64,000 nt of DNA from Niabella soli DSM 19437 (GCF_000243115.2 NZ_CP007035.1:1116001-1180000), one strand, 5' to 3'; counted from the stretch's first letter, positions 26,648 to 36,216 are shown. Made by a program: numbers and translations. The notes: generated by a model from the sequence alone, not told the origin.

Positions 26648-27172
26648 TTATTTGATTACGTTCCGGATGCATTCCACCCCGTCTGTAGTGTACTTTAAGG
26701 TAATAAAACCGGAGGCATTTTCAAGTATTGCCTGATACGCCTTCTGCCCGTATGCCTGTATTTCCGTCGCCTGCAGCAACCAGTAGCCGGCATAACTTTT
26801 TCTGATTTTTCTATTGAACAGCTTTGGCAACTGCTCCAAACTGCATTCCGTAATAACATAGTTCAGGACGCCTTTGGGTGAGAAACTTGCGGTGGCCTTG
26901 CGTCCGTTGTTTAAAAAAGATACATAACTGTAAGTGTCTTTCTGCGTCCATTTTGGTTCCGTTGCATTCGGAAATAAAATTGAAAAACTGGAGTGAGCCG
27001 CTGGGTTTGCCTCTGTGACCGTCTCTTTATTGATATCCACCAGTGCCATTAGAATGGTTGCATTGAATGCTTTTGCTACGGTGCCCTCGTACCTGTTTTG
27101 TGCGTATGAGGGAAGAAAACCTCCCAGTACCAGGAAGCATGCAGCGCTTAGCGTTTTGAGTTGCCGTTTCAT
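26648..27172 (-). CDS. Periplasmic protein, PepSY-like fold (putative)
   Basis: The likely start is the ATG at 27172 (MKRQLKTLSAACFLVLGG), which gives a clean signal peptide ending YAQ; the longer frame adds six residues. The mature part has the rhythm of small beta-lactamase-inhibitor-like/PepSY-like periplasmic domains, for example PNATEPKWTQKDTYSYVSF and GVLNYVITECSLEQLP. The assignment rests on that rhythm alone. It is the first gene of the cytochrome operon. Confidence 0.65.
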   Translation of the reverse strand: MKRQLKTLSAACFLVLGGFLPSYAQNRYEGTVAKAFNATILMALVDINKETVTEANPAAHSSFSILFPNATEPKWTQKDTYSYVSFLNNGRKATASFSPKGVLNYVITECSLEQLPKLFNRKIRKSYAGYWLLQATEIQAYGQKAYQAILENASGFITLKYTTDGVECIRNVIK

Positions 27173-27279
27173 GTCAATTCTTTTAAACAATTATGAATCA
27201 ATCACTTTACGAGCATAAAAATACGACCTGACCAAGCGGCGGTACTATAAGAATCGGGTCAAAAACTATCAGTTTTGGG

Positions 27280-30200
27280 TCATTCAGGCATTGAAACCCA
27301 ATCGGTAGGCGATACGCCGTACTGTTCTTTAAAACATTGACTGAAATAAGAGGGGCTGCTGAACCCGGTTTTGTAGGCGGTAGTAGCTATGTCCAAACCT
27401 GCGGCAATAAGACCACAGGCTTTTTGCAACCGGTATTGGCGAATAAGATCATTTGTTGAAATATTGAGCAGTGCTTTTAATTTGCGATTGAGGGTGCTGC
27501 GGCTCATGGCCATCACCTTGCATAAATAATCCACCCCCAGTTCGGCTTCGTCCAGTTTAGCATCCATTTCATTGTACAACTGTACCAGGAAGGGGTCAAT
27601 AATTTCGGGCAACGGATCGGCAGGAGCCCGATGCGCCAGTTGCACCTGTAACCACTCCCGTTGCTTTTGCCGCAACTGGTAAAGGTTGGCAGTGCGCAAT
27701 TCCAGTTCAGGCAAACTAAAGGGTTTGGTAAGATAGTCATCGGCGCCGGCGCCCAATCCCCTCAGGCGGGCATCATGTGCAGCTTTGGAAGTAAGCAAGA
27801 TAAATCCTATATGAGCGGTACGACTGTCCGCTTTGCTTTTTTTGCACAGGTCGAATCCATCCTGCCCCGGCATCATCACATCGCTGATAACCAGGTCGGG
27901 CAATTCCCGCAAGATCAGCTCCCAGGCTTTCAGACCGTCTGCCGCCTCCAATACCCGGTATTGTTTGGCAAGGGCCTCTGCAAGGAAGGCGCGCAACTCA
28001 TCATTATCTTCCACCACCAATAATAACGGAGCATCGGCGGATGCCAATGGTGTCGCCTCCTTTTGCAGGGAGGCGGACTCCATAACCGGCAGCGCTGCTA
28101 CTTTTTTCATTGGCAGGGTAACTATAAAACGGGTATCGCTTCCCGGCCGGCTATCCAGCTCGATGCGCCCTTCCATTAACACGATCAATTCCTTTACCAG
28201 CGATAAGCCAATACCCGTGCCGCCGTAATTACGTACCGAAGAATCATCTACCTGGTAAAAGCGGGTGAATATTTTTTTATGTAAGGCTTCAGGTATGCCG
28301 GGACCGTTGTCGCATACTTCCAACCGGGTTGCCTCTGTTGCCGTTGCAGAAAGGGTTACAGTGACGCTTCCGTTTTGGGGAGTAAATTTCAAGGCATTAC
28401 TTACAAGATTGGTTACGATCTTTTCCCATTTCTCTTCATCAAAAAGATAATAACCCTCCATGGCTTCTGCTATAAAACGGAGGGTGATATTTTTATCTTT
28501 TGCGGCAACTTCAAAACTATTTACACAACCGGAAGTAAACACCTCGATTTCACCGGCTGTTATTTTTAACCGGAGCTGCCCATGATCGAGCTTGGAAAAA
28601 TCAAGATACTCATTCACCAACCGCAAGAGTTGTTTCGAATTTCTTTGAGCCGTTTTTATATTGTTGACGGCCGGTACTGAAAGCGAGGGATCCTGCGCCA
28701 GTTTTTCAAGCGGCGTCATGATCAGGGTTAATGGTGTTCTGAATTCATGGGTGATGTTACTAAAAAACCGGTCTTTCAACTCATCCACCTCTTTTAAGCG
28801 AAGCGCTTCCCTCCTTTCAAATAACAGGTTTTGCTGTATGCGCAAGCGACCTTCTTTAAACACAAAATACCAACGCACCAGCCCCAGCGCCAATACAACA
28901 TAAATGACCCAGGCCCACCAGGTACCCCAAAACGGTGGCTTGATGGTTACTTTTACCGACCTGATAACATTGCTCCATAACCCGTTATTATCAGTAGCAT
29001 TTATTTTAAAAGTATAGTTGCCCGGCGGCAGCGCCGAGTAGGAAGCTATATTGGAATAACCATTTTCTATCCAGCGATCATCAATCCCCTCCAGTTGGTA
29101 GCGATACCTTATTTTTTGTGGCTGGTTGTATAAAAGGGCAGCAAACTCAAAACGCAGATAGTTTTTGTCATAGGGCAATTCGATATCCGATAAAGTGCTC
29201 AGGGATTGCTTTATAATACTATTAGGAAGATTAATATCCTGCGGTTCATTGTTGATCAGCAAACCGGTTAACAACACCGGCACCTGCCCCGTTTTATTGA
29301 TGAGTTCAAAATCGGCCGGATTAAAAATACAATATCCATCCAGTCCGCCAAATACCAGCCGCCCATCGGGCAATATGAATTTATGCGCCCGGTTAAATTC
29401 ATTCCCCGGCAGGCCATCTGTTTTTTCAAAGGCCGTAATATGGCCGTTTTTCGGATTCAGCCGGAAAAGCCCTTTATTGGTGCTGCACCATAGTTTCCCT
29501 GTTTTGTCGGGCAGGATGCAATAAACAGTATTGTTGGGCAGCCCGTCATCCATGGTGTACGTCCGTTGCAATCCTTTATGTACATCCCATAATAACAGGC
29601 CACCGCCACGCGACCCGATCCAGAACTTATTTTTGTCTGCCGGGTCAGGGCAAATTTCAGTAAGACCATTGGGCACTTTATTCCCTACATACTTTGCCAC
29701 CAGTTTTTTGCCATCAAACTGAAACAGTCCGTTTGCCAAAGTCGTCATCCAGATATATCCGCCGATATACCGGGCATCTGCAAGCTCCACGTCTGCAAAG
29801 TTCTTCGCATCGGGTTGCATCTTTTTTGGAACCGCATCAGGGCTGCTCCAGACATACCATACAGATTCGGACTGGTCGAAAGCCCATATCTCATCCCCGG
29901 GCATAGCAACAACGGCTGTAAAGATTTTTTGATCGGGCACATGGGCAAACCGGCGAAAGCCTTGCGGGGTAAACCGAAACACGCCTGTACGGGCATACCA
30001 GTTATTACAGGAATATAGATTGCCTTTGCTGTCCCGGGCCTGCCGGAAATAATAGCCCGCGTCGGGGTTTTTCCATTCTGCAGGCTGTAATGGCTTATTG
30101 CCGTTCAGCAACCCTGCTATTTCTTCTATAAAATTACCGGTGTTCCTGTAGGATTCAAAATGAAGCGCCTGAAGGTCTATTTTAAGCACACCCTGTGCAT

Positions 30201-31233
30201 TTAAGCTTACCCACAATACATCCGACCGGTCGATAAAAAAGGCACTGATGCGGGCGGGAGCACCCGTGTTTTCCCAAAGCAGTTCCAGTGCTCCCTTGTC
30301 GGTAACCCGGTATATCCGTCCATAATATTCGAAATAAATATGACCACCGGGATCCAATTGCAGAAAATTTTCTCCTCTTATGCTGCCGGGCGGCGGAGGG
30401 GGCAGCACAATAACACGACTGCTCTTTTTATCAATATCCAGCAGGGTAAGCGTATTTTTTTCCAATGTGGCAACCCGGTTGCCGGGATAGCTTAGAATGG
30501 AGAACTTTTCTCCAAACACGTTCCAATCGGGGTTGGGGGGTTGCGGTCCTATATGGGTGTCGAAACCGAACCATTCAAATTTTGTCTGTGTAGTATCACT
30601 TACTTCCACCCCGTGCGCGCTTATTATATATATTTTCCCTTCTGGCGATTGGGTTATTGCCGATACAGAATCGGTATGCAACAGTCCGTTGGAAGTGCTG
30701 GCATAATGCACCTTACCTGTAATACGATCCAGCCAACCCATGCCTTTCTTATTATTGATCGTGAAAAACCAGCTATTAGTGGTGAAACTAAACCGGTACG
30801 ATTGCCACCGGATACCCGGTATGGCTTCCAGCCGGCTACGTACCGTGTTGCGGGTAACCCTGAAGGACCGGAGATCAAATTCATCTGCTTTTGTAGGGCC
30901 GTAGTAAAGGGTAACAATATTATTGACCAGTTTACCCAACGCGTTGATCGTATTAGCGGCCAGCCCGGTGCTATCTTTGGGATCATAATGGAATGTTCTG
31001 AATCCTCTGCCATCATAACGGCAAAAACCATCCAATGTGCTCAGCCAGATAAACCCATCTTCATCCTGCACGATACCGCTGATATAACCCTGAGGGAGCC
31101 CGTCTTCTACCCCAAAATGTTGTTGATTGGTAAAAAGGCGCTGCTGTCCGAAAGCCGGTTGTATTATTACAAATAAGCCGGCTATAATAAATAAGCCTGT
31201 AGCCCTGGTAAAAGAAAATAAAAAAGCAGTCAA
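27280..31233 (-). CDS. Hybrid two-component system regulator (propeller / kinase / receiver / AraC)
   Basis: A 1317-residue one-protein signalling system of the Bacteroidota HTCS type. In order: signal peptide (about 1-29), periplasmic two-component propeller repeats starting NQQHFGVEDGLPQGYISGIV, a Y_Y_Y domain ending before a transmembrane helix near 765-785, HisKA with HEFRTPLTLI (about 828), HATPase with NALKFTPQNG and DNGPGIP, a receiver with VVEDNDEL and phosphoacceptor in SDVMMPG (about residue 1118), and an AraC helix-turn-helix (about 1230-1315, ending SYFSQCFKEQYGVSPTDW). These proteins usually sense glycan fragments and activate a linked utilisation locus. Here no sus genes or glycoside hydrolases lie beside it, so its target is unclear. 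Confidence 0.95.
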   Translation of the reverse strand: MTAFLFSFTRATGLFIIAGLFVIIQPAFGQQRLFTNQQHFGVEDGLPQGYISGIVQDEDGFIWLSTLDGFCRYDGRGFRTFHYDPKDSTGLAANTINALGKLVNNIVTLYYGPTKADEFDLRSFRVTRNTVRSRLEAIPGIRWQSYRFSFTTNSWFFTINNKKGMGWLDRITGKVHYASTSNGLLHTDSVSAITQSPEGKIYIISAHGVEVSDTTQTKFEWFGFDTHIGPQPPNPDWNVFGEKFSILSYPGNRVATLEKNTLTLLDIDKKSSRVIVLPPPPPGSIRGENFLQLDPGGHIYFEYYGRIYRVTDKGALELLWENTGAPARISAFFIDRSDVLWVSLNAQGVLKIDLQALHFESYRNTGNFIEEIAGLLNGNKPLQPAEWKNPDAGYYFRQARDSKGNLYSCNNWYARTGVFRFTPQGFRRFAHVPDQKIFTAVVAMPGDEIWAFDQSESVWYVWSSPDAVPKKMQPDAKNFADVELADARYIGGYIWMTTLANGLFQFDGKKLVAKYVGNKVPNGLTEICPDPADKNKFWIGSRGGGLLLWDVHKGLQRTYTMDDGLPNNTVYCILPDKTGKLWCSTNKGLFRLNPKNGHITAFEKTDGLPGNEFNRAHKFILPDGRLVFGGLDGYCIFNPADFELINKTGQVPVLLTGLLINNEPQDINLPNSIIKQSLSTLSDIELPYDKNYLRFEFAALLYNQPQKIRYRYQLEGIDDRWIENGYSNIASYSALPPGNYTFKINATDNNGLWSNVIRSVKVTIKPPFWGTWWAWVIYVVLALGLVRWYFVFKEGRLRIQQNLLFERREALRLKEVDELKDRFFSNITHEFRTPLTLIMTPLEKLAQDPSLSVPAVNNIKTAQRNSKQLLRLVNEYLDFSKLDHGQLRLKITAGEIEVFTSGCVNSFEVAAKDKNITLRFIAEAMEGYYLFDEEKWEKIVTNLVSNALKFTPQNGSVTVTLSATATEATRLEVCDNGPGIPEALHKKIFTRFYQVDDSSVRNYGGTGIGLSLVKELIVLMEGRIELDSRPGSDTRFIVTLPMKKVAALPVMESASLQKEATPLASADAPLLLVVEDNDELRAFLAEALAKQYRVLEAADGLKAWELILRELPDLVISDVMMPGQDGFDLCKKSKADSRTAHIGFILLTSKAAHDARLRGLGAGADDYLTKPFSLPELELRTANLYQLRQKQREWLQVQLAHRAPADPLPEIIDPFLVQLYNEMDAKLDEAELGVDYLCKVMAMSRSTLNRKLKALLNISTNDLIRQYRLQKACGLIAAGLDIATTAYKTGFSSPSYFSQCFKEQYGVSPTDWVSMPE

Positions 31234-31335
31234 CGCTTATGCATTTATAAAAGCGAAAAATCAGTTACATCGGTTGTTTGTCCTATAAAGATAAAACAAA
31301 TCTGTTTAGTGATCGCAAATGAGTGACCAATGGTC

Positions 31336-31450
31336 AGGGCGCATGCAAAAATTCAGGAATTGCCACAAATGCACGAATGAATATATTTTTCACAGAAAAT
31401 AGACATAAATAGCATGCGCCTTTAGCGCACATTTGCGGATTCGTGGCATT
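31336..31450. repeat. Intergenic palindromic element
   Basis: Nested inverted repeats lie in the gap upstream of the hybrid regulator: GGCGCATGC (31338-31346) with GCATGCGCC (31412-31420), and TGCCAC with GTGGCA further out. The same words (CACGAAT, ATTCGTGGCA) recur in intergenic repeats of this phylum. It has no coding potential. Confidence 0.5.
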
Positions 31451-31500
31451 CGACAATAGTAGTACAGGCATTAAAAATTAGCATATGTTCGCCTGAACAG

Positions 31501-31710
31501 TTAGTGCAACGGCTCACATATAAAATCTTTCAACTTCATTTCGCTGATGATTGCGGTTATAAAAATCGGATCGCCTTCTATCCGTAAGATGCGGTCACAG
31601 TCCTCCAGGTCAAAATTCATTATCAGCTCCGGAAATTTTTGTTTTAGTATGTTGAGCATAGCCATCGAATCATGACGCCCTCTCACATTTGTTTTACAAA
31701 CTTCTACCAT
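31501..31710 (-). CDS. Small conserved protein, HMA-like without metal site (putative)
   Basis: A 69-residue protein of a size and pattern common in Bacteroidota: VEVCKTNVRGRHDSMAMLN, then FDLEDCDRILRIEG. The beta-alpha-beta layout resembles a heavy-metal-associated domain, but the CxxC motif is absent. The function is unknown. It is not clearly linked to any neighbour. Confidence 0.6.
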   Translation of the reverse strand: MVEVCKTNVRGRHDSMAMLNILKQKFPELIMNFDLEDCDRILRIEGDPIFITAIISEMKLKDFICEPLH

Positions 31711-31847
31711 AGCTCAATTTTATATTACGCTATCAAAGACTTAATTCCAATATTATAGAGAACACTCCAATACCCAAACTCAACGGCGTGTAGCAGTAGG
31801 CATCATGCCGGGAATATTTTATCTTTTTAAAAAAGCCGACATTAAGT

Positions 31848-32222
31848 TCATTGCTGGATAAAAAATCTGCCGCAGGCGATCAGGATACCGATAATAAAAT
31901 AGATGACATTTGTGAGAACGTTACGGGGCTCGTTCCTGCGATAATGGATCCGGGCTGCAAAAGGCATGATCAACGCAAGGCACAGGGCGGCTACCGGCGT
32001 AAGCCAGGGCGCTATATGAAAGTACAGGGGCAGGATCAGCCCCACAGCACCTGCCAGTTCCGATAGGCCAATAAACCTGATAAAAACCGGGAAAAGTCCC
32101 TCTACTCCCGTTTGCCCTACGGCCACCAGTTTTTTTTCAGACAATACCGTTTTGCAGATGCCTGAATAAAAAAATGAAAGGGCCATAACAACCTGCAAGA
32201 TCCAAAGAATACTGTTGCTCAT
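31848..32222 (-). CDS. DoxX-family membrane protein
   Basis: A small integral membrane protein of about 124 residues with four hydrophobic helices and the DoxX-type start ILQVVMALSFFYSGICKT, then GLSELAGAVGLILPL. I start at the ATG at 32222; an upstream TTG would add seven residues. The role of the family is uncertain (a DoxX-like subunit of thiosulfate-quinone oxidoreductase in archaea, unrelated roles elsewhere). It is the third gene of an operon with a Crp-type regulator and an ICL/PEPM-family enzyme. Confidence 0.85.
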   Translation of the reverse strand: MSNSILWILQVVMALSFFYSGICKTVLSEKKLVAVGQTGVEGLFPVFIRFIGLSELAGAVGLILPLYFHIAPWLTPVAALCLALIMPFAARIHYRRNEPRNVLTNVIYFIIGILIACGRFFIQQ

Positions 32223-32288
32223 AATATTTCTGTTTGTACACAAAGGTCAAAAATCAGAACAATAGCATCTTTGATATATATCAAAAAC

Positions 32289-32852
32289 TCAGCGTTGCGC
32301 GCGCATACGGCTTAATGTTTCCTGCGTAATGCCCAGGTAAGAAGCGATCATACCCAGGGGCACCCGCCGGATAAATGAAGGATTGGTTTGCATTAAATGC
32401 CGGTAACGCTCCAGCGCATTGGTAAAATGCAGGTCGTCAAATTTTTGCTGCAACTGTATCAGGCCAAATGATACAAGCTTTCTGAAAAGGCTTTCAATAT
32501 CATGATGCCGGGCACAAAGCGTATCCAGCACATCGCAGTGCAGCGAATAAAGAACAGAATCTTCCAGCAACTCAATCCCCCGCCGGTCTGGTTTGCGTGT
32601 TATAAAACTGATGATGGAGCAGGCAAAGGAATGCTCATCACTGATCCAGTCGGTTATATCCTTACCGTCTTTCAGGTAATAAGTCCGGGTAAGGCCACTG
32701 TCGATAAAATACAAGTGTTTGCAGGTGGTATCCGGTTTCACCAGGACAGTTCCCCTGGGCAACGTTTGCTTTTGAAGGTGCCGGGCCAGCTCCTGCCTGC
32801 TTTGCGCACACAGGTTTGTGTATTGAGAAACCGTTGAGAAGAAATGATCCAT
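32289..32852 (-). CDS. Crp/Fnr-family regulator
   Basis: A 187-residue regulator with a cyclic-nucleotide-binding beta-roll (about 20-120: LPRGTVLVKPDTTCKHLYFI) and a C-terminal winged helix cut short compared with Crp (ends RVPLGMIASYLGITQETLSR). There are no Cys residues arranged for an Fnr iron-sulfur cluster. It lies 5 bases after the ICL/PEPM gene. Confidence 0.88.
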   Translation of the reverse strand: MDHFFSTVSQYTNLCAQSRQELARHLQKQTLPRGTVLVKPDTTCKHLYFIDSGLTRTYYLKDGKDITDWISDEHSFACSIISFITRKPDRRGIELLEDSVLYSLHCDVLDTLCARHHDIESLFRKLVSFGLIQLQQKFDDLHFTNALERYRHLMQTNPSFIRRVPLGMIASYLGITQETLSRMRAQR

Positions 32853-32857
32853 AGGCT

Positions 32858-33727
32858 TTATTTATGAAGTCCTGTCGCCATTTTATAGGCCAATGCTGCT
32901 TCAGAAAACGGTACCAGCGCATCTGATAAAATAGCATAGGTTCCTTGTTGAGATAATTCAATAGCAATCTTTTTGATCAATGCCAGCGTGGCTTTCATTA
33001 CGCTGGAGCCCAGGCTCAACCGGGCTACGCCCAGATCCTGAAGCTCCCGGACGGACGGAGGCAACCCCGCCCCGATGGTAGGGTTAGCAAGTATATTAAC
33101 CGGGGCATTAATTTCTTTAACCAATGTGGCGATCGTTTCCTTTTCCCATACGGGCTGCACAAAGATGCAGTCGGCCCCGGCTTCGCGATACATATTCCCC
33201 CGCCTTATTGATTCCGCTAATTTTTCCTTCGGCGAGCCAGGTGAAGTATAAAAAGAATCAGTTCTTGCATTGATCACTAAATGAATGCCCAATGAATCGG
33301 ATAAGGAACGGATAGCCGCTATTCGTTCACAAAATTCCAGCTCATCAATTAGTACCGGGTTTAAATCAATGCTGTCTTCAATATTTATTCCAACAATTCC
33401 GGTGGCAATGATCCGGGTGACCGAATCAATTATTTCATCCAGCGTATTTCCATATCCGGCTTCTATATCTACCGTTACCGGAACCTGCACTCCTTTTACA
33501 ATTCCCGTTATCACGTTAAGTAGTTCAGACAATTGCAGCACCTGGCAATCGGGATAGCCCAACGCCGCCGCTATTCCCATACTGGTGGTTGCTATGGCCT
33601 TATAACCACAGGCTTCTATTAATTTAGAGCTTCCGGTATCCCATGAATTTAACAGCACTAATATCTCTTCATCCTGGTGCCATTGCAGGAACTGCTCCGC
33701 TTTTTGTTTTTGAATCTGTGAAACCAT
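32858..33727 (-). CDS. Isocitrate lyase / PEP mutase family enzyme
   Basis: A 289-residue TIM-barrel enzyme of the ICL/PEPM superfamily, with the metal-binding motif PVTVDIEAGYG (about 80-90), GINIEDS, NARTDSFY and the C-terminal GVARLSLGS. The reaction of this subgroup (oxaloacetate decarboxylase, methylisocitrate lyase or phosphonate-type) cannot be told from sequence alone. It is the first gene of the unit with the Crp-type regulator and DoxX and is divergent from imuA. Confidence 0.85.
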   Translation of the reverse strand: MVSQIQKQKAEQFLQWHQDEEILVLLNSWDTGSSKLIEACGYKAIATTSMGIAAALGYPDCQVLQLSELLNVITGIVKGVQVPVTVDIEAGYGNTLDEIIDSVTRIIATGIVGINIEDSIDLNPVLIDELEFCERIAAIRSLSDSLGIHLVINARTDSFYTSPGSPKEKLAESIRRGNMYREAGADCIFVQPVWEKETIATLVKEINAPVNILANPTIGAGLPPSVRELQDLGVARLSLGSSVMKATLALIKKIAIELSQQGTYAILSDALVPFSEAALAYKMATGLHK

Positions 33728-33770
33728 ATCTAAAGGTACAATTATTTTAAAGCTAAAATAATTGGCTAAA

Positions 33771-33791
33771 AATACTAATTTATTTAGTATT
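33771..33791. promoter_or_regulatory. Palindromic operator candidate between ICL/PEPM and imuA
   Basis: A perfect inverted repeat, AATACTAA (33771-33778), five bases, TTAGTATT (33784-33791). It lies 29 bases before the imuA start and 44 bases before the ICL/PEPM start. A TACCTTAG box at 33797-33804 could be the -7 element. ImuA-imuB-dnaE2 cassettes are usually LexA-controlled, so this may be the SOS operator, but I know of no LexA consensus in this group that it matches. Confidence 0.45.
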
Positions 33792-33819
33792 TAGCATACC
33801 TTAGCAATACAAACAAGAA

Positions 33820-34554
33820 ATGGGTCAGTTACGGTTTCATAAAACGCTGTTTGAGCAACTGCAAAATGAAATATTGCAATTGCAGGGCCTGCGCGCGCCG
33901 TTGGAAGCAGCGCAACTATCTGTAGGCCTTGATCGTTTGCAGGATGCTTTTCCCGACCGGGCATTCCCACAGAGTGCTGTTCATGAATTCATCAGTTGCA
34001 CGAAAGAAGCCGCAGCAGCCACTACCGGTTTTATGGCCGGCTTATTGGCCCCCCTGATGCACCGGGGCTGCTGTTTGTGGGTAAGCACCCGCCCCCACCC
34101 TTATCCCCCGGCTTTAAAATTGTTTGGGGTGGAGCCGGACCAGGTAATTTTTGTAACGGCCCGTAATGCCGTAGAGGCCTTATGGACCATAGAAGAAGGG
34201 CTGAAATGCCCGACACTGGCCGCCGTAGTGGGCGAAGTGCCGGAATTATCCTTTACCGCATCGCGGAGGTTGCAATTGGCCGTAGAGCAAAGCCACGTAA
34301 CAGGACTGCTGCATCGCTGCACCGTACAACCACCGGGTATAGTGGCCTGCACGGCACGCTGGCGTATAACACCGCTGGCCAGCAGTGCTGTGGATGACCT
34401 TCCGGGTGTAGGCTTCGCCCGATGGCAGGTGGAGCTGCTGAAAATACGCAACGGGAAGCCGGGAACTTGGCAGGTGCAATGGACGCCTCAGGGCTTTGCT
34501 GTAACAATTCCCGAAAAAGAGGCCCCACCATTGGTGATACAAAAAACAGGATAA
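33820..34554 (+). CDS. imuA: ImuA (SulA-like mutasome protein)
   Basis: A 244-residue protein of the ImuA family, RecA-fold partner of the ImuB/DnaE2 translesion mutasome. Features are the region AVHEFISCTKEAAAATTGF, CLWVSTRPHPYPPALKLFG and VFVTARNAVEALWTIEEGL, the last like the Walker B-adjacent helix. It lies directly before imuB, with one base between stop and start. In Actinobacteria and Proteobacteria the ImuA counterpart recruits ImuB to damaged DNA; here that is by family. Confidence 0.88.
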   Translation: MGQLRFHKTLFEQLQNEILQLQGLRAPLEAAQLSVGLDRLQDAFPDRAFPQSAVHEFISCTKEAAAATTGFMAGLLAPLMHRGCCLWVSTRPHPYPPALKLFGVEPDQVIFVTARNAVEALWTIEEGLKCPTLAAVVGEVPELSFTASRRLQLAVEQSHVTGLLHRCTVQPPGIVACTARWRITPLASSAVDDLPGVGFARWQVELLKIRNGKPGTWQVQWTPQGFAVTIPEKEAPPLVIQKTG

Positions 34555-34555
34555 C

Positions 34556-36052
34556 ATGGCTCGCTTTTTAAGTATATGGTTTCCCCATCTGATTACAGAC
34601 AGCATGATACGGCTGCGCCCGCAATTACGGCAACAGGATTTTGTGCTGACCGCGGAGCAACGGGGCCGCAGGGTTATTGAATGTGCCAGCCCCACCGCAA
34701 TAAAAAAAGGAATTATGCCGGGCATGGTAGCGGCGGATGCACGGGCCCTGCTGCCGGAGCTGCAACTCTTTAACAACAAACCCGGACAGGAAGCGCGTTT
34801 GCTGACAAAACTGGCGCACTGGTGCATACGGTTTACACCGGTGGCTGCTGTGGACCTCCCGGATGGCCTGCTGCTGGACATTAGCGGCTGCGCCCACCTT
34901 TGGGGAACCGAGGCGGCTTATCTGGAAACCATCCTTGCAAAATTGAAAGCCGCTGGCTATACCGCCCGCGGAGCGATTGCGGACACGGTAGGCGCCGCCT
35001 GGGCCCTGGCGCGGTATGGCGCCGAACAGTGGATAGCGCCTCCTGCCGCACATTGGCAGGACTTGTTATCCTTGCCGCCGGCAGCCTTACGACTGGAAGC
35101 GGAGGTCCTGGAGCGCATGAAAAAACTGGGGTTCTGCACCATTGGCCAGTTGGATGCGATTCCACGCCCCGTGCTGCGCCGGCGTTTTGGGCAACGATTA
35201 CTGTACCGGATGGAACAGGCGGCAGGCCTCGCTACGGAATGGATCGAACCCGTAACCCCGCCGGTACCCTTTCAGGCAACGCTCCCCAGCCTGGAACCGA
35301 TACGCACAGCAACAGGTATTGCCCTGGCATTGGATCAGTTGCTGGATAAACTATGCCTGCGCCTGGCAAAAGAAGAAAAAGGATTGCGCACCGCACTGTT
35401 CAAGGGATACCGGATTGATGGCAATCTGCAACAGGTAAGCATTGGTACCAATCGCCCGGTACGCAACAAAGCCCATTTGTTAAAACTGTTTGAGCAAAAA
35501 CTGGATTGCATTGCCCCCGGTCTGGGCATAGAGTTATTTATATTGGAAGCGCCTGTGGTGGAGCACTTCCCGGCACAACAGGAGGCGTTCTGGAAAACCC
35601 TTGGAGGCGATGAAGGTATTGAGCTGACCAACCTGCTGGACCGGATTGCCGGACGCATGGGCGCTGCCTGTATCCGCCGTTATTTACCGGCAGCGCATTA
35701 CTGGCCTGAACGCGCGCAATATCAGGCGGCTTCCTTAACCGCAAAAGCAGCTATCGGCTGGAAAACAGACCGCCCGCGCCCGGTGCAACTGTTGCCATTG
35801 CCCGAACCCATTAGCGTAACAGCGCCCATACCCGATTACCCGCCCATGCTGTTCCGGTATAAAAACGAGGTGCACAGAATACAAAAGGCCGACGGACCGG
35901 AGCGTATCGAGCAGGAATGGTGGCTGGAAGAGGGCCTGGTGCGGGATTATTATGTAGTAGAAGATGAAAAGGGTGCGCGGTACTGGCTGTTCCGTTCCGG
36001 CCGCTATGAAGAAGGAAAACCCCGATGGTACCTGCATGGATTCTTTGCGTGA
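34556..36052 (+). CDS. imuB: ImuB (Y-family polymerase homologue)
   Basis: A 498-residue Y-family DNA polymerase homologue. The N-terminus reads ARFLSIWFPHL where active enzymes have a metal-binding Asp pair, and the second motif is LDISGCAHLWG instead of a Ser-Ile-Asp-Glu type sequence. The loss of catalytic acids is typical of ImuB, which acts as a scaffold to bind the beta clamp and DnaE2. A helix-hairpin-helix region follows (IGQLDAIPRPVLRRRFGQ), then a little-finger region and a C-terminal extension with YWLFRSGRY. It lies next to imuA and is followed by dnaE2 164 bases on. Confidence 0.92.
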   Translation: MARFLSIWFPHLITDSMIRLRPQLRQQDFVLTAEQRGRRVIECASPTAIKKGIMPGMVAADARALLPELQLFNNKPGQEARLLTKLAHWCIRFTPVAAVDLPDGLLLDISGCAHLWGTEAAYLETILAKLKAAGYTARGAIADTVGAAWALARYGAEQWIAPPAAHWQDLLSLPPAALRLEAEVLERMKKLGFCTIGQLDAIPRPVLRRRFGQRLLYRMEQAAGLATEWIEPVTPPVPFQATLPSLEPIRTATGIALALDQLLDKLCLRLAKEEKGLRTALFKGYRIDGNLQQVSIGTNRPVRNKAHLLKLFEQKLDCIAPGLGIELFILEAPVVEHFPAQQEAFWKTLGGDEGIELTNLLDRIAGRMGAACIRRYLPAAHYWPERAQYQAASLTAKAAIGWKTDRPRPVQLLPLPEPISVTAPIPDYPPMLFRYKNEVHRIQKADGPERIEQEWWLEEGLVRDYYVVEDEKGARYWLFRSGRYEEGKPRWYLHGFFA

Positions 36053-36216
36053 AGTAATGCTGTTTCGATGGACAAAAAATTAATAACCATTAAAAAAAGT
36101 TTTGCCGGAAGGAGGGTAAATCAGACACGGTTGAAGACATCCTTTTCCGCCTTTCCGGCGAACCATGTGCCACAACTTTTGGTAACCCGATCTATGATGC
36201 TATCATAAGCTAAAAA

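Noticed and set aside
30541-31176. 211-codon plus-strand frame
   Set aside because: Shadow of the hybrid regulator's propeller domain, which is well supported on the minus strand.
34246-34881. 211-codon minus-strand frame over imuA/imuB
   Set aside because: Antisense to two recognised mutasome genes; Ser/Cys-rich composition typical of shadow frames.
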